DNA from: Desulfobacterales bacterium
GTDB taxonomy: Bacteria; Desulfobacterota; Desulfobacteria; Desulfobacterales; C00003106
Length of the DNA: 7,233 nt
NCBI GenBank assembly: GCA_030594505.1
Contig: JAUVFC010000092.1
Coordinates: forward strand, 1-7,233
Direction of reading: 5' to 3'
Positions 1 to 5,508 of this stretch are shown piece by piece. Position 1 is the first letter of the stretch. The number at the start of each line of letters is the position of its first letter. Made by a program: the position numbers and the translations under genes. A model generated the notes under the pieces. That model saw nothing but the letters and a program-made list of their open reading frames with translations, was not told where the DNA came from and did not search any database.

Positions 1-1864
1 CGGAATTCCCCGATTCCCCAATCCCTGAATTCGTATCCTCAGGACAAAGCTCCAAATATCTCTTAATAATCTCTCTTGCGATCGGGCCTGCAGCAGTCGA
101 ACCATGTCCGCCATGTTCAACAAGAACTGCTACCGCGATTTGCGGCTCTTTGGTCGGCCCGTATGCGATAAACCAGGCATGATCACGCAAACGAAACGGG
201 ATATCCGCCTTTTTATCTCTATCCTCGTCTAACTTTACGACCTGAGCTGTTCCGGTTTTCCCGGCCATTATACCGCCGGGAAGTCGGACAGACCAACCAG
301 TGCCCAATCTTGTATTAACGGTATCTTCCAGGCCCTTCCTGATGATGTTCAAAGTCTCTTCAGAAGCCGGCAGGCGTCCCAGTATCTCAGGAACGGTGGT
401 TTCCAGCAAACTACCGTCATAATCTCTTATCTCCTTTACAATAACCGGCCGATATAGTGTCCCCCCATTTGCCACGGCACTGATCAAAGAAGCCATCTGC
501 ACAGGAGTAACAAGGTTGAATCCCTGCCCGATAGCAATCAAGAGAGTCTCCCCTTTCTGCCATGGCATACCAAAGCGTCGTAATTTCCAGGTCAACGTAG
601 GGACCAACCCTGCGGACTCATTGTCCAGCCTTATCCCGGTTCTCAAACCGAGCCCGCATCCCTTGGCATAGCGTGCTAAGCGATCAACTCCCAGCTTTTC
701 CCCCAACCTGTAGAAAAACACATCACATGACTGTGCTAATGCCTGGTGTACATTTACATGCCCATGTCCTCCCACGTGCCAACATCTGAACCGGCGCTTC
801 CGAAAATTGTAATAACCCGGACAAAAAATCTTTGTATCCTCTGTAACGATACCCTCTTCCAGAGCTGCCATGGCCGTAACGATCTTGTATATGGAAGCTG
901 GAGGATATTGGCCCTGGATCGGCTTGTTTGACAAGGGATGGAGCGGGTTAGTGACAATTGCTTCCCACTCTGTATGACTCATGCCGTCTACTAACGCATT
1001 TTGGTCAAAAGAGGGACCGCTCGCCATCGCAAGGACATGGCCATTGTTGGGGTTCATTGCAAGGACTGCCCCTGATTTCTTCTTTCTTAGCATATCTTCG
1101 GCTATTTTTTGGAGTCTGTGGTCTATCGTTAAGTAAACATTTTTCCCGGGTATCGCTCCGGCGGCGCTAAGCACGTCTGTTGTTCGTCCAAGCGCATCCA
1201 CTACGATCTGTCTTCCACCTCTTTTCCCTAAAAAATAGCCCCCACATGTTTTTTCAACTCCGCATTTTCCTATAAAATTGCCTGGCCTGTTGTCAGGATA
1301 ATGCCCGCTGGCCAATTCCTTTTGACTGATCTCGCCCAAGTACCCGATTAGATGGGAAGCATAACCTTCCATTAAATAGTGACGTCTCGGTTCAACAGTC
1401 ACAACGATTCCGGGAAGATTAAACTTCCTGCTCTTTATCACAGCCAGCTCATCACGACTGACATCACTTTTTAAAATTATAGGCCTAAATGGTTGAGATA
1501 TTCTTGCCCCTTGAATCTTTTTTAAAAGAGGGGCGCAAGGAATATTCAAGAGTAAAGCCACCCGTTTAATCGCCTGTTCGGGATCCGGCGCATCTTCCAG
1601 GATAATCGAAATGTTAAAAGAGGGACGGTTGTCCACAAGGAGTTCGCCATTGCTGTCATAAATCAGACCACGTGATGGGGCAATGTTTTCAAGGCGCACA
1701 TAATTGTCCTCTGACAGACGCCTCATCTCTTCACCTTTTAGTATCTGAAAATAATAGAGCCTCATAAGAAGGATTGAAAATCCGGCAACAATGCAGACCA
1801 GAAACCTATAAAGACGCTTTCTGTACCAAGCGGAGTCAACAGAATTAAAATGGTCGGATCTCAT
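1..1864 (-). CDS. mrdA: Penicillin-binding protein 2 (peptidoglycan transpeptidase of the elongasome), 3' end outside window
   Basis: Class B PBP that cross-links peptidoglycan during lateral wall growth, working with the glycosyltransferase RodA and MreBCD on the periplasmic face of the inner membrane. The 621 codons in the window read without interruption; the stop lies beyond the left edge. A short cytoplasmic tail and one membrane segment (about residues 18-37) anchor the protein. The PBP-dimer region follows (about 55-230, with APSRGLIYD and a GVEK motif), then the transpeptidase domain (about 255-600). All three active-site motifs are present: SIYK with nucleophile S324 and K327, SCD at 379-381, and KTGTAQ starting at K536. 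The block RCWHVGGHGHVN is typical of MrdA. The SxxK context is PPASIYK rather than the commoner PPGSTFK or PPGSTYK. The ATG at 1864-1862 overlaps the mreD stop (ATGA). No SD precedes it, so translation probably depends on coupling to mreD. The seen length is close to a full PBP2, so little is missing. Confidence 0.96.
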   Translation of the reverse strand, partial: MRSDHFNSVDSAWYRKRLYRFLVCIVAGFSILLMRLYYFQILKGEEMRRLSEDNYVRLENIAPSRGLIYDSNGELLVDNRPSFNISIILEDAPDPEQAIKRVALLLNIPCAPLLKKIQGARISQPFRPIILKSDVSRDELAVIKSRKFNLPGIVVTVEPRRHYLMEGYASHLIGYLGEISQKELASGHYPDNRPGNFIGKCGVEKTCGGYFLGKRGGRQIVVDALGRTTDVLSAAGAIPGKNVYLTIDHRLQKIAEDMLRKKKSGAVLAMNPNNGHVLAMASGPSFDQNALVDGMSHTEWEAIVTNPLHPLSNKPIQGQYPPASIYKIVTAMAALEEGIVTEDTKIFCPGYYNFRKRRFRCWHVGGHGHVNVHQALAQSCDVFFYRLGEKLGVDRLARYAKGCGLGLRTGIRLDNESAGLVPTLTWKLRRFGMPWQKGETLLIAIGQGFNLVTPVQMASLISAVANGGTLYRPVIVKEIRDYDGSLLETTVPEILGRLPASEETLNIIRKGLEDTVNTRLGTGWSVRLPGGIMAGKTGTAQVVKLDEDRDKKADIPFRLRDHAWFIAYGPTKEPQIAVAVLVEHGGHGSTAAGPIAREIIKRYLELCPEDTNSGIGESGNS

Positions 1865-2361
1865 CTTATAAAAAATTTAGGAAATCGAATATCTCTTAGT
1901 TTAAAAAAGGCCACAAACATTAACGGAGCTGTAGCGCCGGCCAAAAGGGTCTGAACGATTACACCTTGCACGCTGACATATCGTATTTGCCCTGTCCCCA
2001 AAAGTGCCATCAAAAGGATGATTATCAAATTCTCAGCTAAGACTCCCGATACCACAAGAGTGGCCTCTAAAAAGGAGCTTTGCAAATCTAAAAAGCGCAA
2101 TACAGCTTTAACAAAACAAAAAAGCCAAAAATAGATAGACAAAAATAATCCAAATACCCCCCCTGAAAAAACGTCCATAAAAAAACCAAAAAGGATACAT
2201 AGAGGAAGCCCGACATGTATTGACTGATAGAGCCCCAGAAAAATTATAAGAGGGATGAAGAGATCATATCGAAGCCCTTGAAAGGTAGGCATAGCCAACA
2301 CGGTAGACTCTGCGACAAAGATTATAATACCGAGTGCCAGAAAAAGAAAAAAATCCCTCAC
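1861..2361 (-). CDS. mreD: Rod shape-determining membrane protein MreD
   Basis: Integral inner-membrane protein of the elongasome that links MreC to the wall synthases RodA and PBP2. The 166-residue product is almost entirely hydrophobic, with about five or six predicted membrane segments (roughly residues 4-22, 34-52, 52-74, 76-92, 100-122 and 135-155). It ends in a short basic tail (KLRDIRFPKFFIR). Sequence conservation in this family is low, so the call rests on size, hydrophobicity and position between mreC and mrdA. The start codon is GTG (2361-2359). It overlaps the mreC stop in a GTGA junction and is preceded by a strong purine-rich SD, GAGGAGGAG, 5 nt upstream. The stop TGA overlaps the mrdA ATG in the same way. 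Both overlaps predict translational coupling and coordinated output. Confidence 0.93.
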   Translation of the reverse strand: MRDFFLFLALGIIIFVAESTVLAMPTFQGLRYDLFIPLIIFLGLYQSIHVGLPLCILFGFFMDVFSGGVFGLFLSIYFWLFCFVKAVLRFLDLQSSFLEATLVVSGVLAENLIIILLMALLGTGQIRYVSVQGVIVQTLLAGATAPLMFVAFFKLRDIRFPKFFIR

Positions 2362-3200
2362 TCGCGCTCCTCCTCATTCCCGAAAAACGTCTGTTTTTTG
2401 ATCACTACAAATACTTCTCCTAACCTGGCAAAATCTACATGAGGCTGTAGTATTACCTCCTGAAAAATTCCGGCATGACTTTTGACAATATTTGAAACAT
2501 GACCGATCCGAAGCCCCTTAGGGAACACCCCCCCCAGCCCGGACGATATTACAACATCACCCTCTTGAACATCCGCTTTTCTCAACACATATTCAAATCG
2601 GCAAAGCCCTCTCCGTTCTCCTTCAACAATCCCTCGTGATCTGGTCCGCTGGATCAAGGCATCGACAGCGCTGTTTTGATCGATAATTAAAAGAACCTTG
2701 GAGTAATGATAAGAGACATTGATTACCTGCCCAACGATCCCATCGGGCGCCACCACCGGCATCCCCCTGCATACGCCGCTTGCGGTTCCTTTGTTGATTA
2801 TGATGGTCTTGAACCATTTAGAGGGTTCTTTCCCTATTACCTCAGCAGGGATTGTTTCATCGGAAATAACCAATTTAAAGTCCAAGAGCGCCCTTAGCCG
2901 TTTATTAGCAATTTCCGATTCTTTTAGCTGATTGACTCTATTTTTTAGCGATCGTATCGTGGCGCGAAGCTGTTTGTTCTCCTCCTGGACTAAAATCAGA
3001 TCAAAATAACGGGACCAGGTCACGTGACTATATTGAAAAATCGATGTCACACTACGCTGACATGACGCAAGGACTTCTACGCCAACTTTTGAGAAAAAAC
3101 CAAGCTCGCTTTCAGACCGTGCGCCAACAGATATGATAACAATATTGATCAAAAGCAGTGCGATCGCTGTGATGATTATTACAATTTTTTTAGAAAACAT
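2358..3200 (-). CDS. mreC: Rod shape-determining protein MreC
   Basis: Bitopic inner-membrane protein whose periplasmic part self-assembles and activates PBP2, coupling MreB filaments to wall synthesis. The 280-residue product has a short basic N-terminus (MFSKK), one membrane segment (about 6-25) and a periplasmic coiled coil (about 66-108, rich in E, K, L and R). The C-terminal beta domains (about 118-270) carry family-typical blocks such as VIGKEPSKWF, NKGTASGV, GMPVVAPDGIVGQV and GLGGVFPKGL. Length is usual for MreC. The ATG at 3200-3198 is the only plausible start, and it sits directly before the basic-hydrophobic signal anchor. Unlike mreB and mreD it has no recognisable SD. It also lies 142 nt after mreB, too far for simple coupling, so the structured spacer (see 3201-3343) may set its expression. 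Its stop overlaps the GTG of mreD. Confidence 0.96.
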   Translation of the reverse strand: MFSKKIVIIITAIALLLINIVIISVGARSESELGFFSKVGVEVLASCQRSVTSIFQYSHVTWSRYFDLILVQEENKQLRATIRSLKNRVNQLKESEIANKRLRALLDFKLVISDETIPAEVIGKEPSKWFKTIIINKGTASGVCRGMPVVAPDGIVGQVINVSYHYSKVLLIIDQNSAVDALIQRTRSRGIVEGERRGLCRFEYVLRKADVQEGDVVISSGLGGVFPKGLRIGHVSNIVKSHAGIFQEVILQPHVDFARLGEVFVVIKKQTFFGNEEERE

Positions 3201-3262
3201 AATACAATACGCATCACAGGAAGTGATTCTTTAAATGGTGGGGGCTCAATTTCAATTTGCGT

Positions 3263-3276
3263 TCAATACTCAATAC
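3263..3276. repeat. Two tandem copies of TCAATAC
   Basis: The 7-bp unit TCAATAC occurs at 3263-3269 and again at 3270-3276. The second copy forms one arm of the adjacent palindrome, so the left arm is present twice and could pair in two registers. It may be a simple replication-slippage duplication or a tandem protein-binding half-site; the sequence does not distinguish these. Confidence 0.6.
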
Positions 3277-3288
3277 TCGAGCATTGAG
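3269..3288. repeat. 20-bp near-perfect palindrome centred on CTCGAG
   Basis: The two halves CTCAATACTC and GAGCATTGAG are inverted copies with a single mismatch (A3275 opposite C3282). In the minus-strand transcript that mismatch becomes a G-U pair, giving an 8-bp stem capped by UCGA. As DNA it could be a dimeric operator. As RNA it is a stable hairpin between mreB and mreC. The G-U-preserving mismatch mildly favours the RNA reading. Confidence 0.55.
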
Positions 3289-3343
3289 AAAATGATGCGC
3301 AACCTAAGTCCGAATACTACAGCGCTTTTTGCCACGCGTCTTT

Positions 3344-4381
3344 TTAAATTGTAACCTCCTTTAAAATATCCGGGTTGTCCAATGCCTTTCCAGACCCAAG
3401 CACCACAGTTGAAAGGGGATCTTCAGTCACTGTTATGGGTAATGACGTTTCTTCACGCAGCAACTTGTCCAGATTCTTCAACAATGCTCCTCCTCCACTC
3501 ATTACAATACCTTTGTCAACAACATCGGCCGCAAGTTCAGGCGGAGTTTGCTCCAGAGCTATTTTTACCGTTGCCACAATCGCATCAATCTGTTCGGAAA
3601 TAGCAATGCGTATCTCTTCTGAATCAATCGCGAGAATCTTGGGAATACCTGACACCAAGTCTCTACCTTTTACTTCGATTATTTCTACATCATCAGGATT
3701 CGGGGTCGGGAAAGCGTTCCCTATGGTTGTTTTTATAATCTCTGCTGTTCTTTCACCGGTCAAGAGGTTATACTTTCTTTTGATATATTGAATGATCGAC
3801 TCGTCCATCTTATCCCCTCCTACACGAATCGATCGGCTGTAAACAACTCCTGCAAGCGATATCACAGCCACTTCCGTAGTCCCCCCGCCTATGTCTACGA
3901 CCATATTGCAGGTGGGTTCCGTAATCGGAAGTCCCGCCCCTATGGCTGCGGCCATAGGTTCTTCTATCAAAAACACCTCACGGGCCCCGGCAGATTCTGC
4001 GGATTCTCGAACAGCTCGTCTTTCAACCTGAGTAATACCGGAAGGAACGCAAACAATAATCCGGGGGCGCATAAGCTTCTTGCGGTTGTGCACCTTTCGG
4101 ATAAAATGGCGCAGCATTGCTTCGGTAACTTCGAAATCGGCTATAACGCCATCTTTCATGGGACGAATGGCAACGATGTTGCCCGGGGTACGTCCCAGCA
4201 TCATTTTGGCCTCTCTTCCTACAGCTACGACCTTTTTCCCTCTCCCGCCATCTATTCTGACTGCTACAACAGAAGGTTCTCGCAGAACGATCCCTCTGCC
4301 TTTCACATAAACCAGTGTGTTTGCCGTTCCAAGATCAATAGCAAGATCCGTAGAAAACATTCCTAATAACTTGTTAAACAT
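3344..4381 (-). CDS. mreB: Actin-like cell shape protein MreB
   Basis: Bacterial actin homologue that forms short membrane-bound antiparallel filaments and orients the elongasome around the cell. The 345-residue product is full length for the family. It begins with a short amphipathic membrane-binding segment (MFNKLLGMFS). The nucleotide-binding signatures are all present: phosphate-1 DLGTANT (16-22), phosphate-2 DIGGGTT (163-169) and the adenosine motif MSGGGALL (from 294). Other family blocks include REPSVVA, GRTPGNI, RPMKDGVIADF and VCVPSGIT. The ATG at 4381-4379 has an SD, AGAGG, 5 nt upstream. This is the first gene of the leftward operon, so its promoter should lie in the divergent region 4382-4700. 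The antisense strand has long open frames (up to 192 codons), but these are shadows of its codon usage. Confidence 0.98.
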   Translation of the reverse strand: MFNKLLGMFSTDLAIDLGTANTLVYVKGRGIVLREPSVVAVRIDGGRGKKVVAVGREAKMMLGRTPGNIVAIRPMKDGVIADFEVTEAMLRHFIRKVHNRKKLMRPRIIVCVPSGITQVERRAVRESAESAGAREVFLIEEPMAAAIGAGLPITEPTCNMVVDIGGGTTEVAVISLAGVVYSRSIRVGGDKMDESIIQYIKRKYNLLTGERTAEIIKTTIGNAFPTPNPDDVEIIEVKGRDLVSGIPKILAIDSEEIRIAISEQIDAIVATVKIALEQTPPELAADVVDKGIVMSGGGALLKNLDKLLREETSLPITVTEDPLSTVVLGSGKALDNPDILKEVTI

Positions 4382-4419
4382 AACAACCTCTTTTAAATTA
4401 GCCCCTGAGGAGCTGGAAA

Positions 4420-4425
4420 AGTATA
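4420..4425 (-). promoter_or_regulatory. Candidate -10 element for the mre operon
   Basis: On the minus strand this reads TATACT, a five-of-six match to the sigma-70 -10 consensus, about 38 nt upstream of the mreB ATG. It would leave a short leader of about 30 nt containing the SD. No good -35 is found at 16-18 nt (best TTATTT), so the promoter would be weak, activator-dependent or elsewhere. The AGGTG/CACCT inverted repeat occupies the spacer between the two elements. Confidence 0.3.
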
Positions 4426-4441
4426 AGGTGGCTTGTCACCT
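4426..4441. repeat. Short inverted repeat in the putative mreB promoter spacer
   Basis: AGGTG and CACCT form perfect 5-bp arms separated by GCTTGT. The repeat sits immediately upstream of the candidate leftward -10, where a repressor or activator could act. Arms this short occur often by chance, so a function is speculative. Confidence 0.3.
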
Positions 4442-4500
4442 AAATAAGACACTTTTTAAGTAACAGACACGTCAAATAAATTCAAGAGAAAACACCTCGG

Positions 4501-4530
4501 AACAATTCTTGATGACTTCGTAAAATTGTT
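4501..4530. repeat. Inverted repeat AACAATT / AATTGTT
   Basis: Seven-bp perfect arms lie at 4501-4507 and 4524-4530 with a 16-nt spacer. A third copy, AACAATT, lies at 4556-4562, just upstream of the rightward -35. The cluster is in the middle of the divergent control region and could be a set of binding sites. The local AT-richness makes chance recurrence plausible. Confidence 0.35.
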
Positions 4531-4572
4531 TAAAGATAACTTTATAACATAAGGCAACAATTAAATGACCGC

Positions 4573-4600
4573 TTGACATTAAGGAATTAATATGTTTTAT
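4573..4600 (+). promoter_or_regulatory. Sigma-70-type promoter for the rpmH operon
   Basis: A perfect -35 hexamer TTGACA (4573-4578) is followed 16 nt later by TTTTAT (4595-4600), which matches the -10 consensus at four of six positions. Transcription would start near 4607, leaving a leader of about 95 nt before rpmH. That leader is A/T-rich and includes a small possible hairpin (GGGA-AUUU-UCCC, 4659-4670). It is the best promoter-like sequence in the intergenic region and is correctly oriented for the highly expressed ribosomal gene. Confidence 0.6.
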
Positions 4601-4700
4601 GTACATACTTTACCATTCGGTCTGTTGTATAAAAAAATTACAAAAAAATACCTGAGTTGGGAATTTTCCCCGGCGTTTATTAAAAAAGAGGATAGTACGA

Positions 4701-4835
4701 ATGAAAAGAACATATCAACCGAGCAAAATCAAGAGGGCTCGAACGCATGGCTTTCTTTCAAGAATGCAGACAAAGGCGGGACGAAACATATTAAAACGCC
4801 GCAGGGCTAAAGGGAGGAAACGGCTAACCGTTTAA
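4701..4835 (+). CDS. rpmH: 50S ribosomal protein L34
   Basis: Small, very basic protein of the large ribosomal subunit that binds 23S rRNA. The 44-residue product starts MKRTYQPSKIKRARTHGF and continues through SRMQTKAGRNILKRRRAKGRKRLTV. It matches the L34 family over its full length, including the THGF, RM-TK-GR and RRRAKGR blocks. The ATG at 4701 is preceded by the SD AGAGGA (4687-4692) at 8 nt. It is the first gene of the rightward cluster. Its stop codon (4833-4835) is embedded in the 3' arm of the hairpin that separates a second SD from the rnpA start, so termination here and initiation of rnpA are probably linked. Confidence 0.97.
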   Translation: MKRTYQPSKIKRARTHGFLSRMQTKAGRNILKRRRAKGRKRLTV

Positions 4836-4839
4836 TAAA
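4811..4839 (+). promoter_or_regulatory. SD plus spacer hairpin before the rnpA TTG start
   Basis: AGGGAGG (4811-4817) lies 22 nt before the TTG at 4840, too far for normal initiation. Between them is a perfect inverted repeat, AAACGG-CTAA-CCGTTT (4818-4833). Folding this 16-nt hairpin leaves an effective spacing of 6 nt, which is optimal. Phage T4 gene 38 is a known precedent for a hairpin bringing an SD and a start codon together. The hairpin includes the last codons and part of the stop codon of rpmH, so translation of rpmH would open it and reinitiation could compete. Confidence 0.45.
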
Positions 4840-5268
4840 TTGAAATCCGATCTCCGTGGCGAAGGAGGAGAATCGCTATTAAAAGGGCTTAGTAGATCTG
4901 CACGTGATATTTTGGGGACTTTCACGTTAACGAAATCCGAAAGGATACGAAAGCGTTCTGATTTTCAAACTATATATCGACTTGGCCGCAAATTCAGCTC
5001 GCATCATTTTATCGTTCTGACAAAAAAAAACAGCTTAAATATCACGCGGATCGGGATTAGCATCAGCAAAAGAGTAGGGCCTGCCGTTTACAGGAATTAT
5101 CTTAGACGCCGGATACGTGAGGCATTTCGCTTAAACAAAGAGTTCTTTAAGGGTAACGCTCTTGACCTTGTGGTAATAGTAAAAAAGAGCTCGTCACGAT
5201 TACGTTCACAAGAGATATTGCATGAACTTCAGACAGTTTTTAAAGTGGTCTCTTCTGGTTCTTATTAG
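4840..5268 (+). CDS. rnpA: Ribonuclease P protein component
   Basis: Protein subunit of RNase P, which helps the RNA subunit bind pre-tRNA 5' leaders for cleavage. The core begins TFTLTKSERIRKRSDF and includes the beta-sheet block NITRIGISISKRVG. The basic signature helix is YRNYLRRRIREAFR (R85-N86 in the numbering from 4840), followed by DLVVIVKKSS. The third position of the usual RNR motif is tyrosine here (RNY). From TTG 4840 the product is 142 residues, about 24 longer at the N-terminus than typical. A second in-frame TTG at 4912 would give 118 residues starting MGTFTLTKSER, the usual family length, but it has no SD. No ATG or GTG is available in frame before the core. I list the longer form because of its structure-bridged SD and closeness to the rpmH stop. 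The 3' end overlaps yidD by 47 nt. Confidence 0.93.
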   Translation: MKSDLRGEGGESLLKGLSRSARDILGTFTLTKSERIRKRSDFQTIYRLGRKFSSHHFIVLTKKNSLNITRIGISISKRVGPAVYRNYLRRRIREAFRLNKEFFKGNALDLVVIVKKSSSRLRSQEILHELQTVFKVVSSGSY

Positions 5269-5449
5269 GATGTATCAATACTGCCTTTCTCCCCTTCTTA
5301 TCCCTGCATGTCGTTTTGTCCCTACCTGTTCGGAATATGCTCATCAGGCAATCGAACGTCATGGCATTCTGAAAGGATCGTTTATGGCGATCCTGAGGGT
5401 CCTGAAATGCCATCCGTTTCATCCAGGTGGTTATGATCCGGTCAGATAA
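5222..5449 (+). CDS. yidD: Membrane protein insertion efficiency factor YidD
   Basis: Small membrane-associated protein, nearly always encoded between rnpA and yidC, that improves YidC-dependent insertion of inner-membrane proteins. The 75-residue product has an amphipathic/hydrophobic N-terminus (LKWSLLVLIRMYQ). It carries the family signatures CRFVPTCSEYA (C30 and C36), AIERHG and CHPFHPGGYDPV (from C63). Size and motifs match the family exactly. The ATG at 5222 lies inside the 3' end of rnpA in another frame, overlapping 47 nt, with a weak SD-like AAGAGA (5210-5215). Such an overlap is common for this pair and implies coupling to rnpA. yidC starts 59 nt further on. Confidence 0.96.
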   Translation: MNFRQFLKWSLLVLIRMYQYCLSPLLIPACRFVPTCSEYAHQAIERHGILKGSFMAILRVLKCHPFHPGGYDPVR

Positions 5450-5508
5450 AAAAACTTGAATTATTCTTATACGTAAAAAAAGCTGTTCATTAATTAAGGA
5501 GTATTTGT

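Larger units (their letters stand above)
3201..3343 (-). other. mreB-mreC intercistronic region with potential RNA structure
   Basis: This 143-nt spacer lies inside the otherwise tightly packed mre operon. Read as mreB-mreC mRNA (minus strand), it contains three possible pairings. The first is an 8-bp hairpin with a UCGA loop at 3288-3269, one pair being G-U. The second is a long-range 7-bp pairing, CGCAUCA (3299-3293) with UGAUGCG (3216-3210). The third is a local hairpin AUCAC-UUCCU-GUGAU (3227-3213), about 12 nt before the mreC ATG. The last two share nucleotides 3213-3216 and cannot form together. No U-tract follows the 8-bp hairpin, so it is not an intrinsic terminator. A role in RNA stability, processing or translation control would fit the need for far more MreB than MreC, but that is inference. 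Confidence 0.45.
4382..4700. other. Divergent intergenic region between mreB and rpmH
   Basis: This AT-rich 319-nt stretch must hold the promoters for both the leftward mre operon and the rightward rpmH operon. I see a good rightward promoter (4573-4600) and a weaker leftward -10 candidate (4420-4425). Small repeats are also present: the inverted repeat AGGTG/CACCT (4426-4441) and three copies of AACAATT in mixed orientation (4501-4507 plus, 4524-4530 minus, 4556-4562 plus). No convincing gene lies here. An open frame starting at 4592 runs out of frame through rpmH and resembles nothing I recognise. I found no exact DnaA box cluster, so I do not call an origin, although rpmH is next to oriC in some bacteria. 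Confidence 0.7.

Noticed and set aside
754..1170. Small open frames on both strands within mrdA
   Set aside because: They lie wholly inside the continuous PBP2 reading frame, which includes the active-site region, and show no family features.
1..1864. Possible frameshift or pseudogene in mrdA
   Set aside because: Translation from the ATG at 1864 stays open for all 621 codons with every catalytic motif in frame; only the 3' end is cut by the window edge.
3269..3288. Intrinsic terminator after mreB
   Set aside because: The stem is only 8 bp with modest GC content and is not followed by a U-tract on the mre transcript, so termination is unlikely.
3375..4366. Long plus-strand open frames (138 and 192 codons) opposite mreB
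   Set aside because: They are antisense to a perfectly conserved mreB, have no recognisable domains and no SD-led start, and look like codon-bias shadows.
4626..4634. TGTATAAAA as a possible DnaA box, hinting at an origin beside rpmH
   Set aside because: It has one mismatch to the consensus and stands alone. No cluster of boxes and no dnaA gene are present in the window.
4592..4810. 72-codon plus-strand frame overlapping rpmH
   Set aside because: It starts in or next to the promoter's -10 region, upstream of the expected transcript start, runs out of frame through rpmH and encodes no recognisable protein.
5450..5508. Possible separate promoter for yidC in the yidD-yidC gap
   Set aside because: The 59-nt gap has a TTGAAT-like and a TTATAC-like hexamer, but they are far too close together to form a promoter. 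The strong SD alone explains yidC expression within the operon.
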